60,143 nt of DNA from Treponema sp. UBA1747 (GTDB lineage Bacteria > Spirochaetota > Spirochaetia > Treponematales > Treponemataceae), in the NCBI GenBank assembly GCA_002315375.1, contig DCHR01000048.1:1-60143 (forward strand), in the 5' to 3' direction. The notes below the pieces were generated by a model that worked only from the letters and a program-made list of their open reading frames with translations, had not been told where the DNA came from and ran no database searches. This document shows positions 50,268-58,169 of the stretch, in pieces. The number at the start of each line of letters is the position of its first letter. Within the stretch, counting starts at the first letter, position 1. A program made the translations under genes and the position numbers.

Positions 50268-51422
50268 ATGATCTTACAAACTGAACGACTTATTTTACGT
50301 GAAATGACAGAAGCTGATTTTGACTCATTAAAAGCAGTTTTATCAGATTCAGATATTATGCAGCACTACCCCTACACCTTTGATGATGAACGTGTGCGCG
50401 GATGGATAAACCGAAACATTGAACGCAACAGAATCTTCGGTTTTGGTCTCTGGGCTGTGTGCTTAAAAGAAACAGGCGAAATGATTGGCGACTGCGGTCT
50501 TACAATGCAGATGATTGGCAATGTGATTAAACCTGAAATCGGGTATCACATTCTTAAAAGCCAGCAGCGAAAAGGTTTCGCCCGGGAAGCAGCAGTTGCA
50601 GTCCGGGACTGGGCGTTTAAAAATACACCATTTAACGAAATCTATTCTTATATGAAATACACCAATGAACCTTCGGCCAGATGTGCTCAAAGTTGGGGCT
50701 GCAAGTTTGTAGAAGAGTTCAAAGATGATATAAATGAGATCACAAAAGTTTACCGCATTACCCGGAAAGAATGGACTTCCATAATGAACCTTAAGGCTTA
50801 TGATGTTTCTGCTTCTTCTTTTGACAAAAAAATCGGAGCTCTTTCAAATTACGACGAAGCTTACAAATATTTTGCATCCTTTTTGAAAACCGGTAGCAAA
50901 GTTTTAGATACAGCCTGCGGTCCGGCAAACATTTCCCGATTCATCAACAGTCAGGTTTCCGACCTTGATTTCACACTTATGGATCTTGCTCCGAACATGC
51001 TGGAAATTGCTTCCGGTTACCTTCCAAAAGCAAAAACTGTTTGCAGTAATATCTGTGATTTTGAATTGGAAGAAAAGTTTGACGGAATTATAAACGGCTT
51101 TGGTTTACCTTATCTTTTTCCGGATGAAGCAGATAATCATTTTAAGACAGTTTACGCTTCCCTAAAAGAAGGCGGCGTTTATTACCTCAGTTTTATGAAT
51201 GTAAACTCAGAAAAGTATCCTGGCAAAGACAATTATGTGCAGGAAGAACATCCCTCTTTTAATCCGGAAGTTACAATCCGTGTGAACTATTACAGTCAGG
51301 AAACAATTGTAAAAAAACTGACAGACCTTGGTTTTGAGCTGCTTAAAAAATGGAATCTTAATTACAAAGAAGCGGATGGCAGCATAACTACAGATGTGGT
51401 TTTGGTTTTGAACCGCAGATAA
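50268..51422 (+). CDS. GNAT acetyltransferase fused to a SAM-dependent methyltransferase
   Basis: 384 residues, one frame. Residues 1-165 are a RimJ/RimL-type GNAT domain (LILREMTEADFDSL, QQRKGFAREAA for acetyl-CoA, NEPSARCAQSWGCKF). Residues about 175-384 are a class I methyltransferase: VLDTACGPANISRF as motif I, FTLMDLAPNMLEIA as motif II, and a long C-terminal sheet. Fusion of two modifying activities is unusual and suggests one target gets both acetyl and methyl groups, or a gene fusion of neighbours. It is flanked by inverted copies of a GGGGACAGCCCC hairpin. Confidence 0.9.
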   Translation: MILQTERLILREMTEADFDSLKAVLSDSDIMQHYPYTFDDERVRGWINRNIERNRIFGFGLWAVCLKETGEMIGDCGLTMQMIGNVIKPEIGYHILKSQQRKGFAREAAVAVRDWAFKNTPFNEIYSYMKYTNEPSARCAQSWGCKFVEEFKDDINEITKVYRITRKEWTSIMNLKAYDVSASSFDKKIGALSNYDEAYKYFASFLKTGSKVLDTACGPANISRFINSQVSDLDFTLMDLAPNMLEIASGYLPKAKTVCSNICDFELEEKFDGIINGFGLPYLFPDEADNHFKTVYASLKEGGVYYLSFMNVNSEKYPGKDNYVQEEHPSFNPEVTIRVNYYSQETIVKKLTDLGFELLKKWNLNYKEADGSITTDVVLVLNRR

Positions 51423-51435
51423 ATTTTGAATTATT

Positions 51436-51448
51436 GGGGGCTGTCCCC
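51436..51448 (+). repeat. GGGGG-CTGT-CCCC hairpin before a pseudogene ribosome site
   Basis: Exact inverted copy of the element at 50246-50258, again followed within a few bases by a Shine-Dalgarno (GAGGG) for the gene at 51459. Confidence 0.65.
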
Positions 51449-51458
51449 GAGGGATTTT

Positions 51459-51972
51459 ATGATTAAAAATTGTATTGCAGAAACAGATTTATACTCAGTA
51501 TTTATTGATTCCAACGAAAAACCAAATAAAGATATGGAAGCTTTTCTTGAAAAACTGCCGTCGGAAGTTAAGCGGCTCATGGATTTTTTTGGAATTACTT
51601 CCATCGAGAAAAAAATTACGATTAACATTCATTCAGATCTGGAAGAATTCAAACAATGGTATGAAAGTAATTGTTCACGAAGTTGCTCATATCTGCCATC
51701 AGAATCTTCAGCCGGATATGAATAAGGTTACCTGGTTTATGGGGGAAGGACTGGCAACTTATCTTGCAGATCAGGCATATCAAAAAAATGAAAAAATTGA
51801 TTTTCCAAAAGAAGTTTATTTTGGCGGACCGGAAAGTTTTCAGCAGATTCGTTCTCCTTATTGTTTTGCACAGAAATTTGTACGCATGCTGGTTGAAAAA
51901 TTCCCTCACGAAAAAGTACTGGAATATGCATGTGATTCGGGAAAGATACAGGCGGATTGGGAAGAAATCTGA
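51459..51972 (+). pseudogene. Broken metallopeptidase (HExxH) gene with frameshift and probable internal deletion
   Basis: The ATG at 51459 (GAGGG upstream) opens a frame that gives MIKNCIAETDLYSV... and ends as ITINIHSDLEEFKQW at about 51658, then runs into nonsense and a stop at 51723. From about 51660 the next frame takes over with MKVIVHEVAHICHQN and WFMGEGLATYLADQAY, the HExxH zinc motif and the downstream glutamate of gluzincin-type peptidases, to 51972. Related proteins have about 40 more residues between the two parts, so a deletion plus frameshift is the simplest reading. A short translated product from either frame is possible. Confidence 0.75.
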
Positions 51973-51981
51973 GGATAAAAT

Positions 51982-52482
51982 TTACAAATGTTTTTCCATC
52001 AAATAAAACAGCCCTTTTCTCCAGTTTGCTTCACCGGTTTTCATGTAACCTGCCCGGTCGTAAAGCTTTAGGGAATAAGGATTCAGCGAATACACATCCA
52101 GACGCAGTTCTTCCATTCCATCTTTCAGAGCCTGAGTTTCAATCTGACGTATAGTTTTAGTTGCAATTCCCTGATGCTGAAAATCCGGATGCACACAAAG
52201 CCTGTGAACAATATAAAACTTACTTGTATTGTAATTCCACTTTGCGTGATTGTATTCTTCATCAAATTCCTGATTCAAAACATAATAAACGCAGATTTTT
52301 CCGCCGGCTTCATCAACACCAACAAAAGCCTGGTTTTTCCCAACATCACCAGAAAAATCTTCCATCGTTGGATAAATTTCATCCCATTGAAGAATTCCTT
52401 CACTGATCATCTTTTCAACGGCTTTTGAGAATAACTGGCTTATTTCCGGTAAATCGTCTGTTGTGGCTTTTCGGTAAATCAT
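51982..52482 (-). CDS. GNAT family N-acetyltransferase
   Basis: 166 residues. The acetyl-CoA motif is FQHQGIATKTI after VHRLCVHPD, and SLKLYDRAGY ends the domain. It is the fifth GNAT in 4 kb. On the minus strand TACAAT (52489-52494) with an upstream TGC sits 6 bases before the ATG and no Shine-Dalgarno is present, so the transcript may be leaderless. It is divergent from the MFS gene. Confidence 0.93.
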   Translation of the reverse strand: MIYRKATTDDLPEISQLFSKAVEKMISEGILQWDEIYPTMEDFSGDVGKNQAFVGVDEAGGKICVYYVLNQEFDEEYNHAKWNYNTSKFYIVHRLCVHPDFQHQGIATKTIRQIETQALKDGMEELRLDVYSLNPYSLKLYDRAGYMKTGEANWRKGLFYLMEKHL

Positions 52483-52539
52483 ATTTTGATTGTAGCATTT
52501 TTTTACAGTTCGGGTTATATATTAATTGAAGGAAAAATT

Positions 52540-53700
52540 ATGTTTCAGTTACTTTTAGCAATTATTTATATGGCATTTATCAGTCTGGGTCTGCCGGATG
52601 CAATGCTTGGAGCTGCCTGGCCAGATATGTATGTAGAATTTGGGGTTCCTCTTTCTTACGCCGGCATTCTTTCTGCCCTCATTGCGGCGGGAACAATTGT
52701 TTCCAGTTTGCAGAGTGACCGGCTTACCCTTAAGCTTGGAACCGGAAAAGTAACTGCCATCAGCGTTGCCATGACTGCCCTTGCCCTGTTCGGATTTTCA
52801 ATCACCCATAATTTCTGGCTTTTGTGTCTTTGGGCCATTCCTTACGGCTTAGGTGGCGGAAGTGTTGATGCTTCCCTGAACAATTATGTTGCCCTCCACT
52901 ATACAAGCCGCCACATGAGCTGGCTCCACTGCATGTGGGGAGTTGGCGCTGCAACCGGCCCTTACATTATGGGTTATGCCCTTACAGGCGGCTTCGGCTG
53001 GAACCGAGGCTACAGAATTATTTCCCTTTTGCAGATTGGCCTTACTCTAATCCTGTTTTTAAGCCTTCCAATGTGGAAAAAACGCAGCACCATTAATGAA
53101 GAAACTGGCGAAGTTCGTAAACCTATGGCTCTTAAAGATGTTTTAAAAATTAAAGGTGCCCGGGAAGTTCTCATCTGCTTTTTCTGCTACTGCGGAATTG
53201 AATCAACCTCTGGACTTTGGGCCAGCTCTTATTTGAACCTGTACAAAGGCATCCCCGTAGAAATTGCCGCCAGCTTTGGTTCCATGTTTTACATCGGTAT
53301 TACAATGGGCCGCGCCTTCAACGGATTTTTAACAATCAAATTTTCCGACTTACAAATGATCCGCTTTGGTCAGGGCTTAATTGTTACCGGCATCATCATA
53401 ATGATAATTCCCTTCGGCACTTACACTGCCCTTGCCGGCCTTATTATGATTGGTCTTGGTTGCGCTCCGATTTACCCTTGTATCATCCATTCAACTCCCG
53501 CTCATTTTGGCGAAGACAAATCTCAGGCAGTAATCGGCGTTCAGATGGCTTTTGCCTATATGGGAACCCTTGCCATGCCACCACTTTTCGGACTCATTGC
53601 CAATTATATCAACGTTGCGTTGCTGCCAGTTTATCTTGTTATTTTGCTGGTGCTTATGGTTGTTATGCATGAGCGGCTGGTGAAGGTGACAAAGAAATAA
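52540..53700 (+). CDS. Major facilitator superfamily transporter
   Basis: 386 residues from the ATG at 52540 (GAAGGA upstream); 12 membrane helices are visible as alternating hydrophobic blocks. LSSLQSDRLTLKLGTGK after helix 2 corresponds to the loop 2-3 motif of MFS proteins, and the halves are joined by a charged loop (KKRSTINEETGEVRKP). It resembles the sugar-proton symporter or FucP-like branch, but the substrate is not readable. The DUF1232 gene follows 3 bases after the stop, so they form an operon. Confidence 0.92.
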   Translation: MFQLLLAIIYMAFISLGLPDAMLGAAWPDMYVEFGVPLSYAGILSALIAAGTIVSSLQSDRLTLKLGTGKVTAISVAMTALALFGFSITHNFWLLCLWAIPYGLGGGSVDASLNNYVALHYTSRHMSWLHCMWGVGAATGPYIMGYALTGGFGWNRGYRIISLLQIGLTLILFLSLPMWKKRSTINEETGEVRKPMALKDVLKIKGAREVLICFFCYCGIESTSGLWASSYLNLYKGIPVEIAASFGSMFYIGITMGRAFNGFLTIKFSDLQMIRFGQGLIVTGIIIMIIPFGTYTALAGLIMIGLGCAPIYPCIIHSTPAHFGEDKSQAVIGVQMAFAYMGTLAMPPLFGLIANYINVALLPVYLVILLVLMVVMHERLVKVTKK

Positions 53701-53703
53701 AAA

Positions 53704-54075
53704 ATGAATTTAAAAGAACGTGCAAAGCAATTAAAAACTGATATTCCTGCAGTTTTTCTGGCACTCAAGCATAAAGATACTCCTCTTGGGGCAAAGATTC
53801 TGGCTGCCATAACTGTAGCCTATGCCCTTTCTCCCATAGATCTGATTCCGGATTTTATTCCGGTTATCGGCTATCTTGATGACCTTCTTATTCTGCCGGT
53901 TCTTGTCGTGTGGACTATCAAACTGATTCCACCAGAAGTAATGGCAGAATGCCGTGAAAAAAGTGCCGGTCTTTGGGACAACGGCAAACCAAAAAAATGG
54001 TATTATGCCATTCCAATTGTAATTTTCTGGCTTATTATAATTTTCCTCATTGTAAAAACAATTTTCCTGAAATAA
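53704..54075 (+). CDS. DUF1232 (YkvA-like) membrane protein
   Basis: 123 residues. The family core is LGAKILAAITVAYALSPIDLIPDFIPVIGYLDDLLIL at residues 28-65, then a C-terminal membrane helix (IPIVIFWLIIIFLIVKTIF). The role of the family is unknown. It starts directly after the MFS gene. Confidence 0.93.
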   Translation: MNLKERAKQLKTDIPAVFLALKHKDTPLGAKILAAITVAYALSPIDLIPDFIPVIGYLDDLLILPVLVVWTIKLIPPEVMAECREKSAGLWDNGKPKKWYYAIPIVIFWLIIIFLIVKTIFLK

Positions 54076-54095
54076 GCAAGTCTACGACCCGTAGA

Positions 54096-54124
54096 TTTAC
54101 ACACCCTGCTTTTCTGCATAGACT
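54096..54124 (+). promoter_or_regulatory. Promoter of the XRE-zinc protein gene
   Basis: TTTACA (54096-54101), 17-base spacer, TAGACT (54119-54124), 9 bases before the ATG at 54134; no Shine-Dalgarno. A TCTACG-ACC-CGTAGA hairpin (54081-54095) touches the -35. Confidence 0.7.
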
Positions 54125-54133
54125 AAAACCACT

Positions 54134-54742
54134 ATGAACGCAGAAAAATCAGGAAAACTTATTTACGACATTCGTACAAAAAAGGGTCTGACTCAGCAGC
54201 AGCTGGCAGATATGATAAACGTGAGCAACAAGGCAATCTGCAAATGGGAAACTGGCCGTGGCTGCCCGGATATTACTTTGCTGCCGGAACTTTCCAAAGC
54301 ACTGGAAGTTGATATTCAAAGCATTTTAGTTGGAGAACAGCCTACACGGCGCTCTATTGGCGGTGACTTAAAGAATCTTACATTTTTCCGCTGTGCAGAT
54401 TGTGGAAACCTGATTTCCATTACAAGCCCCTCAGAAATCAGTTGTTGTGGAAATAAACTTAAGGGCTTTAATCTTCGGAAAGATGGAAAATCGCTTCCAG
54501 ACTTAAATGCCACAGTACTGGAAACAGATAATCATTTTTATTTGACTTTTGATCATCCAATGGAAAAGGGAAACTTTATTGCGGCAATTTTTGCAATTTA
54601 CTACGACCGTATTATTACAATCCCTCTATACCCGGAACAGGAATCCGCAGTTACTATCAATAAAATTATAGGATGCAAATTGTATGCCCTGGATGATAAA
54701 GGACAATTATTTTCAATCAAAATTACAGGGGTGACAGAGTAA
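54134..54742 (+). CDS. XRE-family regulator with a desulforedoxin-like zinc domain
   Basis: 202 residues. Residues 7-65 are a helix-turn-helix of the Cro/CI type (LIYDIRTKKGLTQQQLADMINVSNKAICKWETGRGCPD). Residues about 80-110 hold FFRCADCGNLI and a CC pair (SCCGNK), a four-cysteine desulforedoxin-type metal site. The rest is beta-rich, as in desulfoferrodoxin-like folds (HFYLTFDHP). Such fusions are common in clostridia and are thought to sense metal or redox state; targets are unknown. Confidence 0.9.
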   Translation: MNAEKSGKLIYDIRTKKGLTQQQLADMINVSNKAICKWETGRGCPDITLLPELSKALEVDIQSILVGEQPTRRSIGGDLKNLTFFRCADCGNLISITSPSEISCCGNKLKGFNLRKDGKSLPDLNATVLETDNHFYLTFDHPMEKGNFIAAIFAIYYDRIITIPLYPEQESAVTINKIIGCKLYALDDKGQLFSIKITGVTE

Positions 54743-54764
54743 GATTTCACCTGAACAAAGAAAC

Positions 54765-54825
54765 GTCATCCTGAACTTGATTCAGGATCTCATTAAAAGA
54801 GATTCCGAAACGAGTTCGGAATGAC
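54765..54825. repeat. Palindromic intergenic repeat (REP-like)
   Basis: Two 26-base halves, 54765-54790 and 54800-54825, are imperfect reverse complements around a 9-base centre (CATTAAAAG). Each half has its own inner palindrome (CCTGAACTTGATTCAGG and TTCCGAAACGAGTTCGGAA). It lies between two convergent genes, so it may also serve as a terminator. Similar palindromes are scattered in many bacterial genomes. Confidence 0.75.
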
Positions 54826-54836
54826 AAGCGTTTTTA

Positions 54837-55610
54837 TTACTTGTTCATTTCATTCACAATCTGTGAAGGCTTTACTGTCATTTCTACCCAGGCAGGGCGG
54901 AATCCACTTTTGATTGCATTTCCAGCCGATTTCAGATTAGACCAGGCACAGCAGTAAAAGGGAACTTTTTCACGCTCAAGAATTTCCACTGCAAGATTAC
55001 TGGTCAAAGCTGCAGCAATTCCTTTACGACGGTATTCAGGCAAAACATCAATTCCAATCTGCCACATAGAATCGCAATCAGCTGAACTGCAGGCAAAACC
55101 AATCAGCTTGCCATTGTCAAAAGCGCCATAACCAAGAATATCCAGCTCCTTACGATTTTCGCAAAGAGCATTGCTCCATTCAGGAAGATAAAGATTTTTA
55201 AAATCCTTTGGTTCCATAACACGCATTTCGTAATCGCAGGAAAGACGAGTCAAAACAGAAACATCTGGTAAAAAATATTCCGCCATAAAACAGATTTTAT
55301 GACCAAGCTCTTCCAACCGTTCATTCAGCCAGTTCATATTTGGAGTTTCAAAACAATGATAAAAAGTGAACTTTCCAATGTATTCTTCCACAATCTGACG
55401 AACTTCCGGAGTTACAGAAGCCACAATATTATTTCCGTACGAAACAAGATTACAGGTAATTGGTTCCTTCAAATATTTACGGGCCTGAGGTGCCATCTTA
55501 AAAGAAACAATCACATTCTGCTCCTGCAAAAAATCTTCAACTTTGGAATTAATGTCATAACAAGACTGCTGCATTGCAATCTGTTTAATTTGTTGGTTTG
55601 TAAAAGTCAT
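54837..55610 (-). CDS. GNAT family N-acetyltransferase, large form
   Basis: 257 residues. The N-terminal 130 residues are an extra domain with no clear family (KVEDFLQEQNVIVSFKMAPQARKYL). Residues 130-250 are the GNAT domain with WQIGIDVLPEYRRKGIAAAL, the acetyl-CoA loop, and NAIKSGFRPAW. GGGA lies 7 bases upstream. Monocistronic, convergent with the XRE-zinc gene. Confidence 0.9.
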   Translation of the reverse strand: MTFTNQQIKQIAMQQSCYDINSKVEDFLQEQNVIVSFKMAPQARKYLKEPITCNLVSYGNNIVASVTPEVRQIVEEYIGKFTFYHCFETPNMNWLNERLEELGHKICFMAEYFLPDVSVLTRLSCDYEMRVMEPKDFKNLYLPEWSNALCENRKELDILGYGAFDNGKLIGFACSSADCDSMWQIGIDVLPEYRRKGIAAALTSNLAVEILEREKVPFYCCAWSNLKSAGNAIKSGFRPAWVEMTVKPSQIVNEMNK

Positions 55611-55650
55611 TTTTTATTCCCATAATATATTAACTTAAAGTTGGCAAGAT

Positions 55651-55750
55651 AAAAAAGGGGAAAGCCTTCCCCTCGCTCCAACCAGCAAAGCTGTTTTCCG
55701 CTTCCCCTTCGCCTAGGGGCAACATAAATGTTTCCCCTAAAACCCCTTTT
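55651..55750. repeat. Nested-hairpin repeat element
   Basis: AAAAGGGG (55653-55660) pairs with CCCCTTTT (55743-55750). Inside are a GGGGAA/TTCCCC hairpin (55657-55672) and an 11-bp stem 55715-55725 with 55728-55738. The 224-base gap 55611-55834 holds this element and the toxin-antitoxin promoter and nothing else recognisable. Confidence 0.65.
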
Positions 55751-55776
55751 GAACAAGTTGGCTAACTTTTAGTATG

Positions 55777-55805
55777 TTGACTATATTTATTTCCCAAACT
55801 ATATT
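55777..55805 (+). promoter_or_regulatory. Toxin-antitoxin promoter with repeated ACTATATTT
   Basis: TTGACT (55777-55782), 17-base spacer, TATATT (55800-55805). ACTATATTT occurs at 55780-55788 and 55798-55806, covering both promoter boxes, a likely site for autorepression by the antitoxin. GGAGG at 55825-55829 serves the ATG at 55835. Confidence 0.75.
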
Positions 55806-55834
55806 TTAAACAATCCTAATCCTTGGAGGAACCT

Positions 55835-56110
55835 ATGTGTACAACATCAATTTACGAAGCAAGAAACAATTTATCTGATTATGTGAAAACTGCGGAAACA
55901 GAAGAACCGGTTATTCTCACCCGCTACAACAAGCCGGTTGCAGTGATTATCAGCTATGGTGAGTATGAAGCAAGAAAAAGTAATAAACCTTCTTTAATTG
56001 ACCGCTTAAATAAATTAAAAGAAGAATATGCAGATGTTCTTAATGATGAAGGAATTCCTATTCCACCAAAATATTATCCAGATCCTAACAGAAAGATTTT
56101 TGAAGAATAA
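55835..56110 (+). CDS. Antitoxin of the Phd/YefM family
   Basis: 91 residues from the ATG at 55835 (a TTG four codons earlier is inside the ribosome site). The N-terminal 55 residues are the Phd/YefM fold (ARNNLSDYVKTAETEEPVILTRYNKPVAVIISYGEYE), which binds DNA as dimers. The C-terminal 35 residues are a charged, partly unstructured tail that should wrap the toxin. It is followed by the PIN toxin 13 bases later. Confidence 0.95.
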   Translation: MCTTSIYEARNNLSDYVKTAETEEPVILTRYNKPVAVIISYGEYEARKSNKPSLIDRLNKLKEEYADVLNDEGIPIPPKYYPDPNRKIFEE

Positions 56111-56123
56111 AAGGAGCCTAAAC

Positions 56124-56552
56124 ATGAAAAAGATTTATTTATTGGATACAAACATTGTTTCAGAATTTTCTAAGGAACGTCCAAATTCAAAAGTAGTTGA
56201 AGAATATGTACTTCGAAAAGATTTTTGTGCTATTTCTTCAATTACATGGCAGGAAATGATTCATGGATTGGAAAGAATGCCTGACGGAAAACGAAAAAAT
56301 TATATTGCTGAATGTCTATCGGAAATTAAAGAAGCTCTGCCTGTTATTCCATACGATCAGTTTTCCGCAAACATCTGCGGTGAATTCCTGGGCAAAATGG
56401 AACAAAAAGGCCATCCACTTCCATATTCAGACACTCAGATTGCCGCAACCGCTATTGCCAACGGAATGGTTTTAGTAACTCACAACACAGAAGATTTTGC
56501 GCCAATGGTAGAAAATTCCTTCCTAAAACTTGAAGACTGGTTTTCAGAATAA
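56124..56552 (+). CDS. vapC: PIN-domain toxin (VapC family)
   Basis: 142 residues from the ATG at 56124 (AAGGAG upstream). PIN ribonuclease with the four acidic residues D8 (LLDTN), E44 (WQEM), D103 (YSDTQIAATA) and D124 (NTEDF), which would bind magnesium. VapC toxins cut initiator tRNA or other RNA and stop translation. Here the antitoxin is of the Phd/YefM type rather than the usual VapB. No sign of a broken frame, so the pair should be active. Confidence 0.95.
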   Translation: MKKIYLLDTNIVSEFSKERPNSKVVEEYVLRKDFCAISSITWQEMIHGLERMPDGKRKNYIAECLSEIKEALPVIPYDQFSANICGEFLGKMEQKGHPLPYSDTQIAATAIANGMVLVTHNTEDFAPMVENSFLKLEDWFSE

Positions 56553-56595
56553 GTTGGGGGGAAATAAATTCTTTTAAATTATTTTAAAATATTTC

Positions 56596-56624
56596 TTGAA
56601 TTCCATTTTTAATGACATTATGGT
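56596..56624 (+). promoter_or_regulatory. Promoter of the beta-lactamase-fold hydrolase gene
   Basis: TTGAAT (56596-56601), 17-base spacer, TATGGT (56619-56624), 10 bases before the ATG at 56635; no Shine-Dalgarno. The ATG at 56596 is inside the -35 and is not used. Confidence 0.65.
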
Positions 56625-56634
56625 TATTTGTATC

Positions 56635-57624
56635 ATGAATACAAACAACCATAAACTTCATTCTCTTGTAGAAACTACCCAGCCTAATATCTGCGAACTT
56701 ACAGTTATTAAGGATAACCAGATTATTTACGAAGATTTCTGGCACGGCTACAAAAAAGACGATGCCCAGAACATTATGTCCGTTACAAAAAGCATTGTTT
56801 CTCTGCTGACAGGAATTGCAATTGATAAAGGTTTTATACACAGTATTGATGACAAAGTTATGTCTTATTTCCCGGATTATCAGGCAAAACGAGGTGAAAA
56901 AACAATTTTTGATATAACAATCAGACACCTGCTTACAATGACAGCGCCTTACAAATATAAATCTGAACCATGGACTAAAGTTTGTACCAGTCTGGACTGG
57001 ACAAAAGCAGCCCTTGATTTGCTTGGCGGTCGTGCCGGAATAATCGGCGAATTTAAATACGCAACTCTCGGCATTCAGATTATGAACGGTATTATTGAAA
57101 AAGCCACCGGCCAAAAAGTTCTGGATTTTGCAAACACAAATCTTTTTGAACCTTTAGACATTCCAAAATCAATTCCTCATGAAGATATTTCTAAAGAAGA
57201 TCAATTTGATTTTATTTTGAATAAAAACCCACGAAAGCATGAATGGTATGAAGAACCTGCAGGAACTGTAACGGCTGGCTGGGGATTAACTTTATCTGCT
57301 ACAGACATGGCCAAAATCGGAATGATGCTTGCAGATGGCGGAATGTGTAACGGAAAACAAATCGTAAGTCAAAAATGGATTGAACAAATGACAACACCAT
57401 ATCAGACTTTAGGTGAACGGTTTGGAAACATGAGTTACGGCTTTTTATGGTTGATTCCGAATAAAGATAAACCAGTTTTTGCAGCCATTGGCGACTGCGG
57501 AAATGTAATCTATGTGAACCCGGAAAAGAAAATTGCCGCAGGAGTAACAGGAACTTTCAAGCCGGCAATTTTTGACAGAGTTCAATTTATTGAAGAAAAA
57601 GTTTTAACAGAATTAGGAGTATAA
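56635..57624 (+). CDS. Serine hydrolase of the class C beta-lactamase/penicillin-binding fold
   Basis: 329 residues from the ATG at 56635. The nucleophile motif is S49-V-T-K52 (SVTKSIVSLLTGIAIDKG) and the second motif YAT (GEFKYATLGI) replaces the usual YxN. A GWGLTLSATDMAKIGMMLADGG segment follows. It has no signal peptide, so it acts in the cytoplasm and is more likely an esterase or peptidase than a resistance enzyme. A Nudix gene follows after 2 bases. Confidence 0.9.
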   Translation: MNTNNHKLHSLVETTQPNICELTVIKDNQIIYEDFWHGYKKDDAQNIMSVTKSIVSLLTGIAIDKGFIHSIDDKVMSYFPDYQAKRGEKTIFDITIRHLLTMTAPYKYKSEPWTKVCTSLDWTKAALDLLGGRAGIIGEFKYATLGIQIMNGIIEKATGQKVLDFANTNLFEPLDIPKSIPHEDISKEDQFDFILNKNPRKHEWYEEPAGTVTAGWGLTLSATDMAKIGMMLADGGMCNGKQIVSQKWIEQMTTPYQTLGERFGNMSYGFLWLIPNKDKPVFAAIGDCGNVIYVNPEKKIAAGVTGTFKPAIFDRVQFIEEKVLTELGV

Positions 57625-57626
57625 AA

Positions 57627-58127
57627 ATGTCAGAACCAAAACACGATTGCGCTTTTACTGTAGAAAATAATTACTTCAGATTCCGTGCCGGCGGCTTATT
57701 GCTGGAAGATGGAAAAATCCTGTTTGTAAAAACAAAATTTGGAGACTACTGTTATGTAGCCGGCGGTGGGGTCAAACTTGGAGAAAGTACAGAAACAGGT
57801 GTTTTAAGAGAATTTACAGAAGAAGTCGGTGTTCAGGTAAAAATTGAGCGACTTGCCGTTGTCTGTGAAAATTTCTTTAAAGGCCACGGTGGCAATATTG
57901 AAGGAAAAGACTGCCACACTCTGGAGTTTTATTATTTACTTTCTACAGAAGAAGATATTTCCCAAATTCCAGCAAAAACTGATGAAGATGAAGAACTTAA
58001 GTGGATTCCCGTTGAGAAAATCCCTGAAAGTAATATAAAGCCTAATTTTATTAAAAACAGGATTAGTGAAATTTTGAATCAAACTGGGCCGCTTCATATT
58101 GTGGAAGATAATGACAGGAACAGTTGA
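57627..58127 (+). CDS. Nudix hydrolase
   Basis: 166 residues. The Nudix box spans residues 47-69: G47, E53, R61-E62 and E65-E66, then V67-G68-V69, so the metal site is complete. It cleaves a nucleoside diphosphate linked to another group; an 8-oxo or sugar nucleotide cannot be told apart. AGGAG lies inside the end of the hydrolase gene, so the two are coupled. Confidence 0.95.
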   Translation: MSEPKHDCAFTVENNYFRFRAGGLLLEDGKILFVKTKFGDYCYVAGGGVKLGESTETGVLREFTEEVGVQVKIERLAVVCENFFKGHGGNIEGKDCHTLEFYYLLSTEEDISQIPAKTDEDEELKWIPVEKIPESNIKPNFIKNRISEILNQTGPLHIVEDNDRNS

Positions 58128-58169
58128 TTTTTTAGCAAAGAAAAGGAATATATTATATTGGAGGCTTTT

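Noticed and set aside
51426..51458. TTG start of the peptidase pseudogene at 51426
   Set aside because: It crosses the GGGGGCTGTCCCC hairpin; the ATG at 51459 has a proper GAGGG ribosome site.
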